A program made the translations under genes and the position numbers. A stretch of 64,000 nt of DNA from Acridotheres tristis (Eukaryota; Chordata; Aves; Passeriformes; Sturnidae): positions 66,664,433-66,728,432 of the forward strand of contig CM072886.1 in assembly GCA_037013685.1 (NCBI GenBank). The letters run 5' to 3'. Below, in pieces: positions 25,186-36,880 of the stretch (its first letter is position 1; each line of letters opens with the position of its first letter). Under the pieces are notes generated by a model. That model worked only from the letters and a program-made list of their open reading frames with translations, was not told the DNA's origin and ran no database searches.

Positions 25186-28100
25186 GCATAGATGACAAAT
25201 GCTGTTTCAGTGGCTTCAAACTAGGATTTCAAACAAATGTGGAAGTTTGCCTTTCCTTTTCTGCCTCTGTGCAGGAAAGCTCCAGGGGGAGCTATTCAAG
25301 AAATGTTTTTCTGATGGAGGTTTATTCAAGAGATTACATTGCCTGGGGTGGGATGAAAGACTCAAAAAATAAAGATATTTTAGACCTGGAGGACCAAAGT
25401 GAAATTGACTCTAGAGACAGAGGGAAGGCTTCTTGTGGACTTTGCAGGTTGTCTTGAAAGACAGCTCTTTTGGGTTGGAGATATGAAGACAGGAAAGAAA
25501 CGGGGTACCTGCTGTGGGTGAGAAGGCGCAGCAGCAAAGAGAGTTTCTGAAGGACAGTGGGACAATACCAGTGGATGCTGCTTCCTTTTTTGTAAGATTC
25601 CTTCCTGCAGTATAATGAATTAGACATAACAGTTGTTTGGAAATCAGACTTTAGCAGAGACCTGAGACTTCTAGGTAATACATTGCAGCAGAAACAAACT
25701 CTGTGAGGGACTGCCAATACAAGCAAGACATCCACTGAGGTTATAAAGCCAGAGTTTAGCCTGGTGTGCACACTGTTCCAGCAGATGCAGAGGAAGTTAC
25801 ACAAAGGCTATGATTTACCCTGGCATATGCAAAGTCCTCATTGTGCCTTATTCAGTAAACTTAAAATGTCTCGGGGATAGGAAAGATAGGAAATTCCATG
25901 CTTTACTTTGCAGCCCAAGGAAATTATCATAGCTTGCCCTAAAGAAACCTGCAGCAAAGACTTGGCTGCACTGAAATTAGTGGCAAAACTCACATGATTT
26001 TGTGCTGTTGCACATCTGATGGCTTTTTCTTGGCAATTAACCTCTCTGACATCTGTCACACCTTGAATCTTGCTTATGACTGGGTGTCTATTGCCTCCAA
26101 ACTGGAAAGTGCTTTTTGTGGGCCAATACATTGATTGCAACCACCTCCTTCCTCTTTTTTATTTATTCTTCTTCCCTCCTGTTATTTCCTTTTTCCAAGA
26201 GAGAAATTATAGTTGGACATTGTGATTTTCCCCTTTTGTATATATACATGTTTTTTCCAGATTTCAATCCTCAGGTGGACATGGTAGTTGTAGGTGGGAT
26301 CTGAAACTCTAAGAAGGTGGTCCACCTCTTCTTGGAGTTGGGATCTGACCTAAAAGAAGCCTTGAGACAGCTCTGGGAGCTGTTGCACAGTGGCTGCTCC
26401 TGTCACAGAAGAATTTTCTGGAAGGTTTTTTAAGAAATGATCTAGAGCCATATACAGATTTACTCCTTGGTTTCTGGCTCTACAGCTCTGTGGCCTTTGT
26501 GAGGTGGGATGGAGTGCAAATGCTCACCCTAAAAGCATGTTAATCTAAACCTCATCTGAAACAAATGCATTATTTTGAAAAGGCTTGTCATTTTATATCC
26601 AGTCACTGGTGCTGGCTCTTCCTTTGCACACAACTGTCTCATCTTGTTATGCATGTGTACGTACATGTAAGAGGTCACCTACTAAGAAATGGCATAATTT
26701 GGTTTTGCATTTGACCTACAGGGTTAAGTGCTTTGTTGCTCCCATAGGCTGTATTACCTGGGATTTGGGAGGAATTTTGCAATAAAGTCCTTATTGCAAA
26801 CTTTCTGTGTGTCTTGCCATCCTCCTTTCCCAAGTGCCTGTCCTGCAGCTGCCTGGCAGGTGCTGCCCTTTGCCCTGCAGCAGTTTTCTCTCTGCTCTCA
26901 CTCAAGGGGAGCATGCATCTCACTGCTCCTTTTCTCCCTTCCCTCTTCTTTGCCAGGGGAGTCTGATGTGCCCCAAACTTTCCAGTTCTCCCTTATTCCA
27001 GATGGCTTTTCAGGGTGATTTTAAGGCTTGCCAGGAGACAAGCAGAACTCAGGTGGGAAGGGGAGATGTGGCAGACTGGAGTGCTAAGGCCCAGGCTGCC
27101 AAATAGGTGCTGGCCATTCTTTATCTCACTATCTTTTTAGGAGAGGACATCAAATCCACTCCAGCTCAAATCAGTAAATGTCTCTGGCTTTTCTTACTGT
27201 GTTTGAATTCATCACATAGCAGTGATGGAAGTTACAGAGTGCCCAAGAACATTAGCTTGATCATGGGAAAATTGTTTCTATGAGCCCTTCTGCCTCAATA
27301 GCTGTCAGTCAATCTCCATTATTTAAGGTATCCAGGGCCTTTCCAGTGATCTTTTTGGTTTTAAAGCAGCAGTAAGGACTTAATGCATATGGATAATAGG
27401 TCTCAAAAGGACATGCTGGATGTATTGGAATAAATGCTTTTTGTTAGCAAAGTTTTCAGAGAAGACATTCCTATGGTCTTCCTCTTGTATCCTGCAACTA
27501 GACTGTCTTATTTATGTTTGCAACAAGAAATGTAGGATGTTCAGGCACTAAGAATGTCTTTTATTTGGTTTGTTAACCTTCCCTGTCTTGTTTCTAGGAG
27601 TCATCTTTTTCCTACATTGTAAACTCTGATATTTGCTGGCATTACTAAAATTCACCAAGGCTGGGTTTGCAGTTCATGAATTTGCAGTTCTGCAGCTTGC
27701 AGAACTTCCCAAAAGCAGTAGGCCCATATCCAGCAGTAGAAAGGGATTTTTCTTATCTCTCTTCCTTGTTCCCATTCCCAAAAATACACACCAGCAAGCC
27801 CAGTGCACATTGTCTGGTACTTCCTAATAAGGAACATCTTATAACTGCAAATGGTCTTTACATTGTGGTATTCTTGTGGTGTCCCCTTACATGATGGTAC
27901 AGTGGTAATGTCCCCTACCATTAGACTTAGACTTTCAGAAGAGCTGACCTGTAAATAAGCTCTTTTTGAATGAAGTGTCCAGAGCTGAAAGCTAAGTCTG
28001 CCACTGTTGTAAGCCCCAGAGCACCAAGTGCATTTGGTGGCAGCAAGCTCAAGTTGAAATACTAAAAGTTTGTTCTTAAAACCTCCAAACTTTCCACATT

Positions 28101-31100
28101 ATTGTATTATTATTCTAGTTTAAATTCTATGTTATGTGATGGCTGTCTAGGAATTATCTGAGTTGTGAGTCTGAGTTTGTCAAAATGCATCAACTCATCT
28201 TTTGCTAGACAAGAAGGAAGTGACATAGCAGCCATAAAAAAGAACTCCCAAACCTGTCCTTGCAGTGTGTCCTTAAAAGAACCCTTTTCAAAATAGAGAA
28301 ATGTGGTTTGTATATGTATAAAGAATTTCCTTTTCCTTTCCTCCTCACAGAGGTGTTCATTATGTTTCAGTGTGCCCAGGTTGATTTTGTGCAGGGCTCT
28401 TCTTCTACTCAAACACCTCTCTTGTCCCTGGTCACCAAGGTTCAATTTGAGAATACTTTTATTGAGGTACATAGACCAAATCCCATAAACCTGCATGGGG
28501 TGTTAATGCAATTGGAGGGATACATGGCTTTTCTCTGGATTTGAATTCATGAAGTAAAGGCTGAGCCTGACTCTGAAGATATTCCAGATTCATTTCTGAT
28601 GTCAACCATCACACCTGGCAAGAGTGAAATGGCCTCCTTGTTGATGAAGGCAGATATCACCCACTAACCTTGAACACATACCAACTCCTGAAATGTGAGA
28701 CCTTCAGTTAATTTTATTGAAGACAAAAGCAATAGGAAAAGTTGAATTTTTCCTTTCTCATGGATCTGCTTCAGAAAGGGCTACGCTGTGACTGAGAATG
28801 CCATGTCTAACTCCTGTCAAGTGAACAGGAGCAATTTCTCATAAGGTGTTCTGCCAAACAAACTCTTACAATGTTTTTGCTCTTATAGAGTGCTGTCTGA
28901 AAATAGGCTTAATTTTCTGCAAACATGAATAAAATCATGAAAGGAAATGAATAGGATAACAAAATGCTCCTGAAAGTCACAGATTTCTAATGGAGAAGAT
29001 TAAAGAGTCAGTGTATATATGGATGTAAAGAGCCTATAAAGAGATCATTATTTCCTTTTTTATTATCTTTTTTTTTTTTTTAATCTATTACATTTCATGC
29101 TCTTTTCTCTGGAAAATATTTTGGATATGAAATTGAGGTGAAAAATCTTTGTCTAGTTTCAGAACAACCAGCCATACAGAGAAGCTTGTTTTTCTACTTC
29201 TTTTTGTAACACATCTTGAAATGAAAATGTAAGCAAATGAAAGTGAGAGGAGTTTAAACAAAAATTAATTTTTAAATATTTTCCTTTGGACCTACAAAGA
29301 GAGGGGAGGCTGCTTCTCTGTAAGGAAAATGCTGCTTTTATCCTCCTTTCAGTTTTTGAAGGGGAAGGTCTTTGTAGCATTTACCACACAGGAGGCATTT
29401 ATTGCCCAGAGCTGAGCACAACCGAGAAAATAATTTTGACCTGATACATAGAAGTAATGTCTAGACAGAGAGCATTGAAGTGCTCAAGGGGAAACTCAGA
29501 GTAGGAACCAGTTATGACAAATTGAGCTTTTGAAGTGACAAATAGAAGCAAACATGTAAAAACCTGAAGATTTCATAAACCAAATGTGAGATTTGCTGTT
29601 GACCTAAATCAAACTAGAAGACAGGACAAGCTAAATGAGAATGTATTTGTTTCTGCTGCCCTCCTCTTCCAAACAGGAGCTAGAGCAATTGCTGGTGGGG
29701 CCATGCTATGCAACCAGAAAGGTGAAACCACCTTTTTTATTTGGGTTGAGTTTCTAAACAAAGCCAAGGCTTTCTTTTACCTGGTTCAGTTGGAAATCAT
29801 GATTGATCTCACAAGAATTTTCATTAGGACGACTTAGAGGTTAGTGAACGGCTTTGTGCGGGCAAGTATTGTAATTAACTGGGCTGAGCTCTGTCGGCTG
29901 AAGGGAGCTGTATTTGTGAGGTCCTGAATGAGTCATTTTGGGGGGCATTTTGCCTTAGCAAGGCTAAATGCTTATTTGATAGTATTATGGGCTGTAAAGA
30001 CACCAAGGTGTCACCTGCTTCTGCAGGAATTGAACTGAAGAGTGGTTTCAGATTATCTGTGTTTCTGAAATGTTAGAAGGAGAAACATGATATTGGGATG
30101 AGAATTTTGATTACGGAATAGAATTATCGAAGGGAAAGACCTATAGCCAATTGTCATTTGCACCCCTACAAAATATCCTGAGTTCTTGATCTGTATCAAA
30201 GCATTTAACCTTTCTCTCTGCTAATCCACTAAAGAGCCTGTGGCATTGAAATTGGCTCCAGAGTCACAAACTGAGGAAAGTCACTTAAATATTGGAGTTT
30301 TCTTGACTGGAGAACATAAAAAAATGAGGAAAGAGCAGGGGGTTGTTTGTATTTAAATAAGCACAGCAAATAGGAACTTTCTTTTCTTTCTTTCTTTAGA
30401 CTCTGATGGTTTTGTTGGAGTTTTTTTACTAGAACATCGGAGTGTTTACCAAGGCAAATAATAAATCCTCATGATCTTAATTAAAATGGCAACAAGAGGC
30501 ATGCAATAGCTGCTGTTCTTCTCAAATTTCTTTGAGACCACATTTTTCCTGCTGCTGTATGGTATAAACACTATTTAATTTTGAACAGCAGCAAATTATT
30601 GAAGTTCTTGAGTTCTGATGTGTTCTCAGATATCAGCTTTAAGACTATGTGGATGTATTCTACATGGTGGAATATCTTGCACCTAAGGTTTTTGGTCCCT
30701 TTACTTTGGAGTGAACTGGAGCAGCAAAGGGAGAGCATGCATCTGGAAGTGTTAGGTGATCCAGTGCAACATCCTGTAATAATATCCTATCATGCTTGTC
30801 TGAAATTATTTGGTCTCTCTTTTTTTTGGCGGGGTGGGGAGGTGAGGAGAGTGAAATAGATGTCAAGAAATTATCTTCCTTCATTTATTAGGCCAAATGA
30901 CTGGGAGAGTTAGCCTAGTCCAAAACCTGGATTGACTGACAGTTAAGTGACTGCTTTATTGCTCACAGTCAATGACCATAAGAGTTACACATCACTTAAA
31001 GCATGGCAATGGTTTTAACAGAACTTGTTTCTGGCTCATACTCTCCCATGCTGACTTTCAAGAGAATGAATCCACCATGTATCACAGGACAGGAAATAAC

Positions 31101-34100
31101 CATAAACGCAGCTGAAGAGAAGATGATGTTATTGCAGGCTTTCACATTTCTGGAATGTTTAATTTTCTTTGGCTGCAAAAAGGACATTTTAGGTTTAATC
31201 CATGAAAGTAGGTTCATAGAAAGTCAGAAATGGAGGTAATTTATGGGGCATGAGAACTACGCAAGGGGAATGTCTGAGACTAAATCTAAAATGGAAATGT
31301 TTGCAACATCTTGCTTAGGGCACAATCAGCATAACCAGAACATGATATTGCCTGTTGCAAGAGTATGTAAATTACTTGGCAAGTGCACTGCACTGTATTG
31401 ATGTATTGGTGTTCTTGGGTTGTAGCTAGAGTCCTGTATCAGAAGTGATGAGGATAAGAAGAAATTACTTGAGAGGCTTCTAAAAAAGCTCTTCTAAAAG
31501 TGTGTTATTTTTTGATAAGTCTAGGTAACAATCCATGGCAGGATCTGATCCAACCAGAATAACAGGGTTACAGGCATGATAAAAACACAATTTGCAAGCA
31601 AGGTATGAATGCCTAACAAAATAGATGAGCTAAGACTTGATAGCAGTAGCACTAAAGTATTCCTTGCTTCCTTTTGAACCAAGTGATAAATATTTATCAC
31701 ATCTGAGCTGTATCACTGATCTTTAGTGTAACACAGAGCATGCCCACACAGCCACATGATGCTGCGTAGGTATGGCAATCCATTGTCAGGAGGCATTGCT
31801 GGGGAAACTGTTCACTTCAAGTATAAGGAAAGTGAAATTACTCCTAAATGCAGTTGTGAGCTGCTATAACATCACTCTTTGGACAGTATGCAAGGGATTA
31901 CCAGCAAATACACTATAGTTTTCTGCTTTCCACCATGACAAGAAAACCATCTCCTTCTTTTTTTAATTTCCTTTGTCTTTCTTGATATGCAATATGAGGT
32001 TTTTTGCAGAGAAAAAGGATTTAACTTTTAAATTTTTTTTCCTGTTTTTCTGTTGCTGATTGTTAGTAGGAGCACCAAAAATTCACATCAGAAACATTAC
32101 TAGAAAGGGAAAAATTAAATCCTTCAAGTGCTAATAGTTCCTTCTTACATTTTTGAGAATGTAGATACAATGTAAAAAATACTGGGTTTAATTTTTGTCT
32201 TAGACAATTGTTTGTGATCATTTGCCTTCTTTCCCATTATAAACACTAGATTTGTTTCTGACACATCTTTATGTCTGGCACATCTTTCCCTGTCTAGAAG
32301 GATATGTTGGAGACACACAGCACTCTCCTGAAAAGCATGCAGTCCCTATATGTAATAAATTCTTCATTAGCTCCATTTATAACTTTGATTATAGTGAATA
32401 ATATTGCATTTATTCTGGAGTAAAAAGTCTAATTATCCTTCTGTTTTACAGAAAACCTTGTAAACCTTTTGTAATTACAGGCTGCTAAACGTTATCTAGC
32501 ATTGAAATTTATTTTACTTGAACATACCAAAATTATTTTCTCTTTTAAAAAAAAATCCTGAATTATTTACTTAACTAAAGACTTGAATGCTTAAGAATGA
32601 GTGAAGCGAAGGAAAAGAAGACTTTTTCACTACTAGAGATTTTCCTATAAATGTGGGAATTGTGTATAATTTCACACCAACATTAAAAAGGACTCCTACA
32701 CTAGTATAAAGCCAGATTCAAGCCCATGGAGTAGAATTCTAAGTGTGAAACCTTATAGTAGAACCCTTGACAAATTCAGCAAAGCTGGAATTTTATCCTG
32801 AGGCTTGACCATTTCTTTCATGGTCATGACCATTTAAACTTTAAAACTCACAGAAGCTTGAGCTTTTTATTCCCCCTTATTTTGAATGATGGAGCATAAT
32901 TACAGTCCCTGTGCTCCACATTCAATTTTTTCTATTTTGCAAAAGTGCTAAGACTTCAAAGCAGAGAAGACTCATGGGTAGGCCTTTTTACCACAGAACT
33001 GCTGAAGAAAATGCCAATTTTTGAAAGGCTGATTTCTGAAAAGGCATTATAATACTTTAATATTTTTATTCTGCATTTTGTAGTTAAAGCTCTAATCCTC
33101 CTACAAATTCCCCAAAGCATTTTTCTTGCAGGGTGGAGGGGGTTCATTCTGGGATGCTTTTTAAAATACAGATGTGTATGAAGGAGTATTTAAACTTGCA
33201 TGACCCAAGCAGGAATGGGAGTTAATTTGAAAACAGTGTAGCATTTCAAAGCATGGAATGAGGTAAGTTTTCAGCACTGAGCTTACTCATCAACCCTGTA
33301 AGTTGCCATATAGATGATCTCTCCAGACCCAAAACCTTTCAATGAGCCCAGGATCTAGTTAAAAACTCTTCTTAATGTGGAAGCTGATCCTGCACGTCTT
33401 TCACAAGTTGGTCATCAGCAATCTCGGCCATTAAGAACAGTAAAGCCAGGCCCATGGGTTTGGATGTTAAAGAAGCTAGTGGAACAGTTTGAGCTGCACG
33501 TGGTTTCCGACCCCGTTTGTTTAGGAGGCAAGGTGGTAGTGTGTTTGGCTCCTTGAAGGGACATGCAGTCAGCACTCTGGGCATCTAATGCACATCCCCA
33601 TACAGCTGCGAGGACTTTACAAGTCCTTGTGCAGATGGTGGAGATGGTGGAGAACAGCCTTCCCTGCTCAGGTTTCACAGCCCCCTTTGGCCACCTCATG
33701 GGACACATTAATGTGGGACCTGAGAGCTTCCTATATATGCCAACTACCTGTTTTCTTTTGATGCCTTTTCATTCTCCTTAAGCAATACCTAAGTTGATTT
33801 CTTGTTTTCCTTGTACAGTTGTTTATGCTGAGATTCAGCTGGGCATGCATTTCTCAACCCCTATAGTGCAGATTCAGAAGAATTTCTTGTTTGGGGAGTT
33901 GTTCAAACTTGGGCCAGTGTAAACAGGGTAAGAATCTCCCTGGACAACACTAGTGGATTTAGTCTGGTTTTATATTTGTAGAGCAGATATTTTCTTGGAA
34001 GGAATGAGCAGAAATTCTATTTCAAAAGCTTCAACAGCAGTTAAGCTTTGATAATACACTCCCTTCTTTGTTTTGTTATGAATACCTGCCAGGGGAAAGG

Positions 34101-34390
34101 AAAGGGTTTCTTTCTTGTGGATCTCAAGCACATTAATCTCTGAAGTGACTGGTCAGGACAAAGTTGAAGTGTCAGATAATGATATCTGAAGTAGATTTTA
34201 GTGTAATTGCTCGATATTATGTGTTGTTGATGAAGATGGGGGAGGGTTGGTTTTGTTTTTGTACATTGAATCTGAAAAATTCTGCTTCCTAAAACTTTTC
34301 AGCTCTTCTGTGGCAAGGGGTGAGTTGGTTTTTTTTAAACTTTTTTGGGTACATACCTTGCAAATGTTATTGCTTATTAATTTGTTGCAA
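25186..34390. other. Intergenic DNA, no supported gene
   Basis: About 9 kb of A+T-rich non-coding sequence. A T-rich run lies at about 29068-29082, and a (TTTC)n tract at about 30378-30398. The stretch 33370-33710 is G+C-richer than its flanks and is listed as a finding. ORFs up to 156 codons occur on the minus strand (25334-25804), but the lengths fit chance. Confidence 0.5.
30378..30398. repeat. (TTTC)n microsatellite
   Basis: Imperfect run of ctttc units. Low-complexity tract with no further signal. Confidence 0.8.
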
Positions 34391-34985
34391 AAACCATTTA
34401 GGTTAGAAAGGACCTTAGGAGGTCTGTAGTTCAAACTCCTGCACAAAGCAGGATTAAGAAGGAGATCAGACCACGTTGCTCAGGGCTTTATGCAGCCAGG
34501 TCCTGAAATCCCCCAAGGACCGAGATTGCAGAACCTTTTGGCAACCGAGCCACTGCCTGACTGTCCTAATGGGAGGTTTCCCCTTTCTATTCCTGTTTCA
34601 ATTTGTGCCATTGTCTCTCTGCTATGTACCTCCCTCTTATCTCAAAAGTGCAGGATGTCTACTCTCAGGTACCCAAAGCCACCCCTTCTTGAGCCTGAAC
34701 AAGCCATGGTCCACCAGTGTCTCATCACAGACCTGTGTGACAACTTCTAGCCCTCCTGGACTTGTCCTCTCTGTTCTCACCCTGAGGCCAGAACTGGATG
34801 CCATATTCTAGCTTCAGTCTCATGAATGCCGAGTAAAAGGAAACAATTGGGGATCTGCTGCCCACGAAGTTCCTGGCTACCTTGGCTATCAAGCAGGATG
34901 TGGCTGGTGCCCAGGTCACTGTTCACCACCACCCTGAACTCCTTCTCAGCAGCACTGCTCTCCAGCCAGCATTGAAATCCGGGAT
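34391..34985 (-). repeat. CR1 LINE fragment, reverse orientation, about 600 bp
   Basis: The left edge 'aaccatttaggttagaaagg' followed by acctta is a diverged CR1 tail in reverse complement. Further in, the blocks 'ttgagcctgaacaagccatg', 'aggccagaactggatgccat', 'catgaatgccgagtaaaagg' and 'gcagcactgctctccagcca' are the standard order of the reverse-complemented CR1 3' portion. It is longer and more diverged than the other copies here. It has no intact reverse-transcriptase frame. ORFs at 34476-34811 and 34490-34750 are shadows of it. Confidence 0.9.
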
Positions 34986-36394
34986 TTTTGCTCAGACTAT
35001 TCCTCCCTGGTGCAGAAGCAAGCTCTTGAGCTTTCTGAAGACCATCTCTTAATGAGTAAAAAGCTTAGGGACCCTTTCTGAGCACAAGAAACCTGTGGCC
35101 TAATGACTGTGATGAATTCCTTCCAGTGGTCTTTCCTCTCCTTGGGAACAGAAAGTTGGTGATGATGCTTCTGTTAAACACACGCACCCCGGTAATGATC
35201 TCTGTGTGAGACGGATATGCACAACAGGAGTCTCTACGCCACACTGTGTTTCTTGAATCCTATTAGGGAAAGCAAAGCAAAGCATTGCTTCTGTTTCTAA
35301 AATCATCATTAGTTCTTAAAGCCACTGTTACTTTTCAGAAATACCATGGTGCTATTAATAAGGCAAAAAGTACAGTAAAAAAATGCCCTTTAATTAGTTA
35401 TGCAGAGATGAATTCTTAATTCTGTAACTGCTGTCTGTGCTTTATTTTGAAGGAGCAGGAAGGGTGCCTGAAAAGGAATAAAGAAGAATGAAAGCCTGAA
35501 TTCTGAGCTCAGTCATGCCAGCTAGTATGCAGGGCAGCTTGGATCCAAATCTGTTTTAGGAAGGACTTGAAGATTTAGCTTGTTAAATCTGTACGAAATG
35601 AATTACTGCAACAAAGGAAGAAAGCAAGCCTTGTGGTGGTAGGACAAAAAGGGTTTTATTCCCATTTCTTCACAGAATTTCCTTGGTGATCTTGACATTT
35701 TTAGGCTGTGCGACTTGGTAAAGCTTGAGCGCCTGTGGGTGGGCACCAGACATGAACATGCAGGTATGCTTCTAGTAAGCAACATGACTTTGAGAAAGTT
35801 TGATCATCAAACCTTCTAGTTTGATGTGCTCTGCTTGGCCTCCCAATTTATCTGACGTGCTGTGGTCTGACTGGATGTCCCAAAGTAAGCAGCTGAAGCT
35901 TGCACAGCCATATCTGTGCTTCCTGCTTTCTTGCAGGAAAGAAGGACTGATTCAATACATGGCTCTGCCTTAAATCCAGGCAAACAGGATTTGGACCTCC
36001 AGTCCCGTTTGCTGTTTTCCAATTTGTTTTTTTCAGATTCTGAATCAGTGGACACAGCTGATATCTTGGGTTATCTGAGTCCTGACTGGGAGACTCAATT
36101 GAGTGTCAGCAATCTGAGAAAAAAAAAAAAAAGAGATGATACTTTATATTCTCAAAGAGTTCAGCCTCAAATCTACTAATTTTTTTTTTTTTTATATCCC
36201 TTGGCATCTGAGGAAATTGAGCCTGATTTGAAGAGGAAAACCTTTATAGGGAAGGTCTCATCACATGAAAATGAGCAATCTGGAAAGCATTATGTATTTT
36301 TAATAGTTTTATACTGACAGTGGTGGGAAGTAAGCTGGGAGGCAATGGCAGCTTCATATGGTTTATATATTCTGATGTTTATTTCCCTCAGTCA
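34986..36394. other. Intergenic DNA; ORF and homopolymers near 36 kb
   Basis: No supported gene. An 87-codon plus-strand ORF (35916-36179) contains an A-rich run at about 36119-36132 and is followed by a T14 run at about 36181-36194; see the finding. The rest is non-coding without nameable repeats. Confidence 0.45.
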
Positions 36395-36880
36395 TGTGCT
36401 GGGGTCTCTTGTCTGGTGGTGGCAACCATGTGCAGGGGTTGATGCCTGGATAGGCAACCTGGAACAGAGTTAAAGGAATAAAGTAGGTATTTGCTAAAAG
36501 GCCTTCAGCAGTACAAGAGCCCAGCCAGGCTACACCCAAGACGAACCCAGGATGGACCCAAGATGGATTCTGAGTCACAAGTTTTCACACTTTTATAAGT
36601 TTTGGTCCATTTACACTTTGGGGTTAATTGTCCAATTACAGCTTCAGGTTATGAAGTCCCATCCTCCCAGATTACTCTCCTCAATTTGCTTTTTATACTT
36701 TTTGGGCTGAAGCTGCAATGGTGTCCTTGTTTCTTGGGCTGGAAAAGGATTGTTTTGTCTAACTAAACTTTGAAGAGAACTTACTAACACTTTGTATGAA
36801 GTTCAGAGTTATATACTAATACAGTACAGAATCTAGAAAATATGAAAGCTAAAACTTAAGGCATCAGAGTAGCTACTCAG
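36395..36880 (-). mobile_element. Degenerate avian ERV solo LTR, reverse orientation
   Basis: Read on the minus strand, the segment shows an LTR-like layout. A TATA-like 'ttataaaagtgtgaaaac' is followed about 100 bases later by 'ctgaaggccttttagcaaat' and then acctactttattcc, with 'ctctgttccaggttgc' after it. The polyadenylation hexamer expected in the second block appears mutated to AGCAAA. On the plus strand, 'aattacagcttcaggttatg' followed by aagtccc and 'ttgtttcttgggctggaaaa' also match, from memory, a repeat common in songbird genomes. No gag, pol or env lies beside it. The right edge is approximate and the family name is not assigned. Confidence 0.6.

Noticed and set aside
25334..25804. 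156-codon minus-strand ORF
   Set aside because: No motif or splice context. Several ORFs of this size are expected by chance at this base composition.
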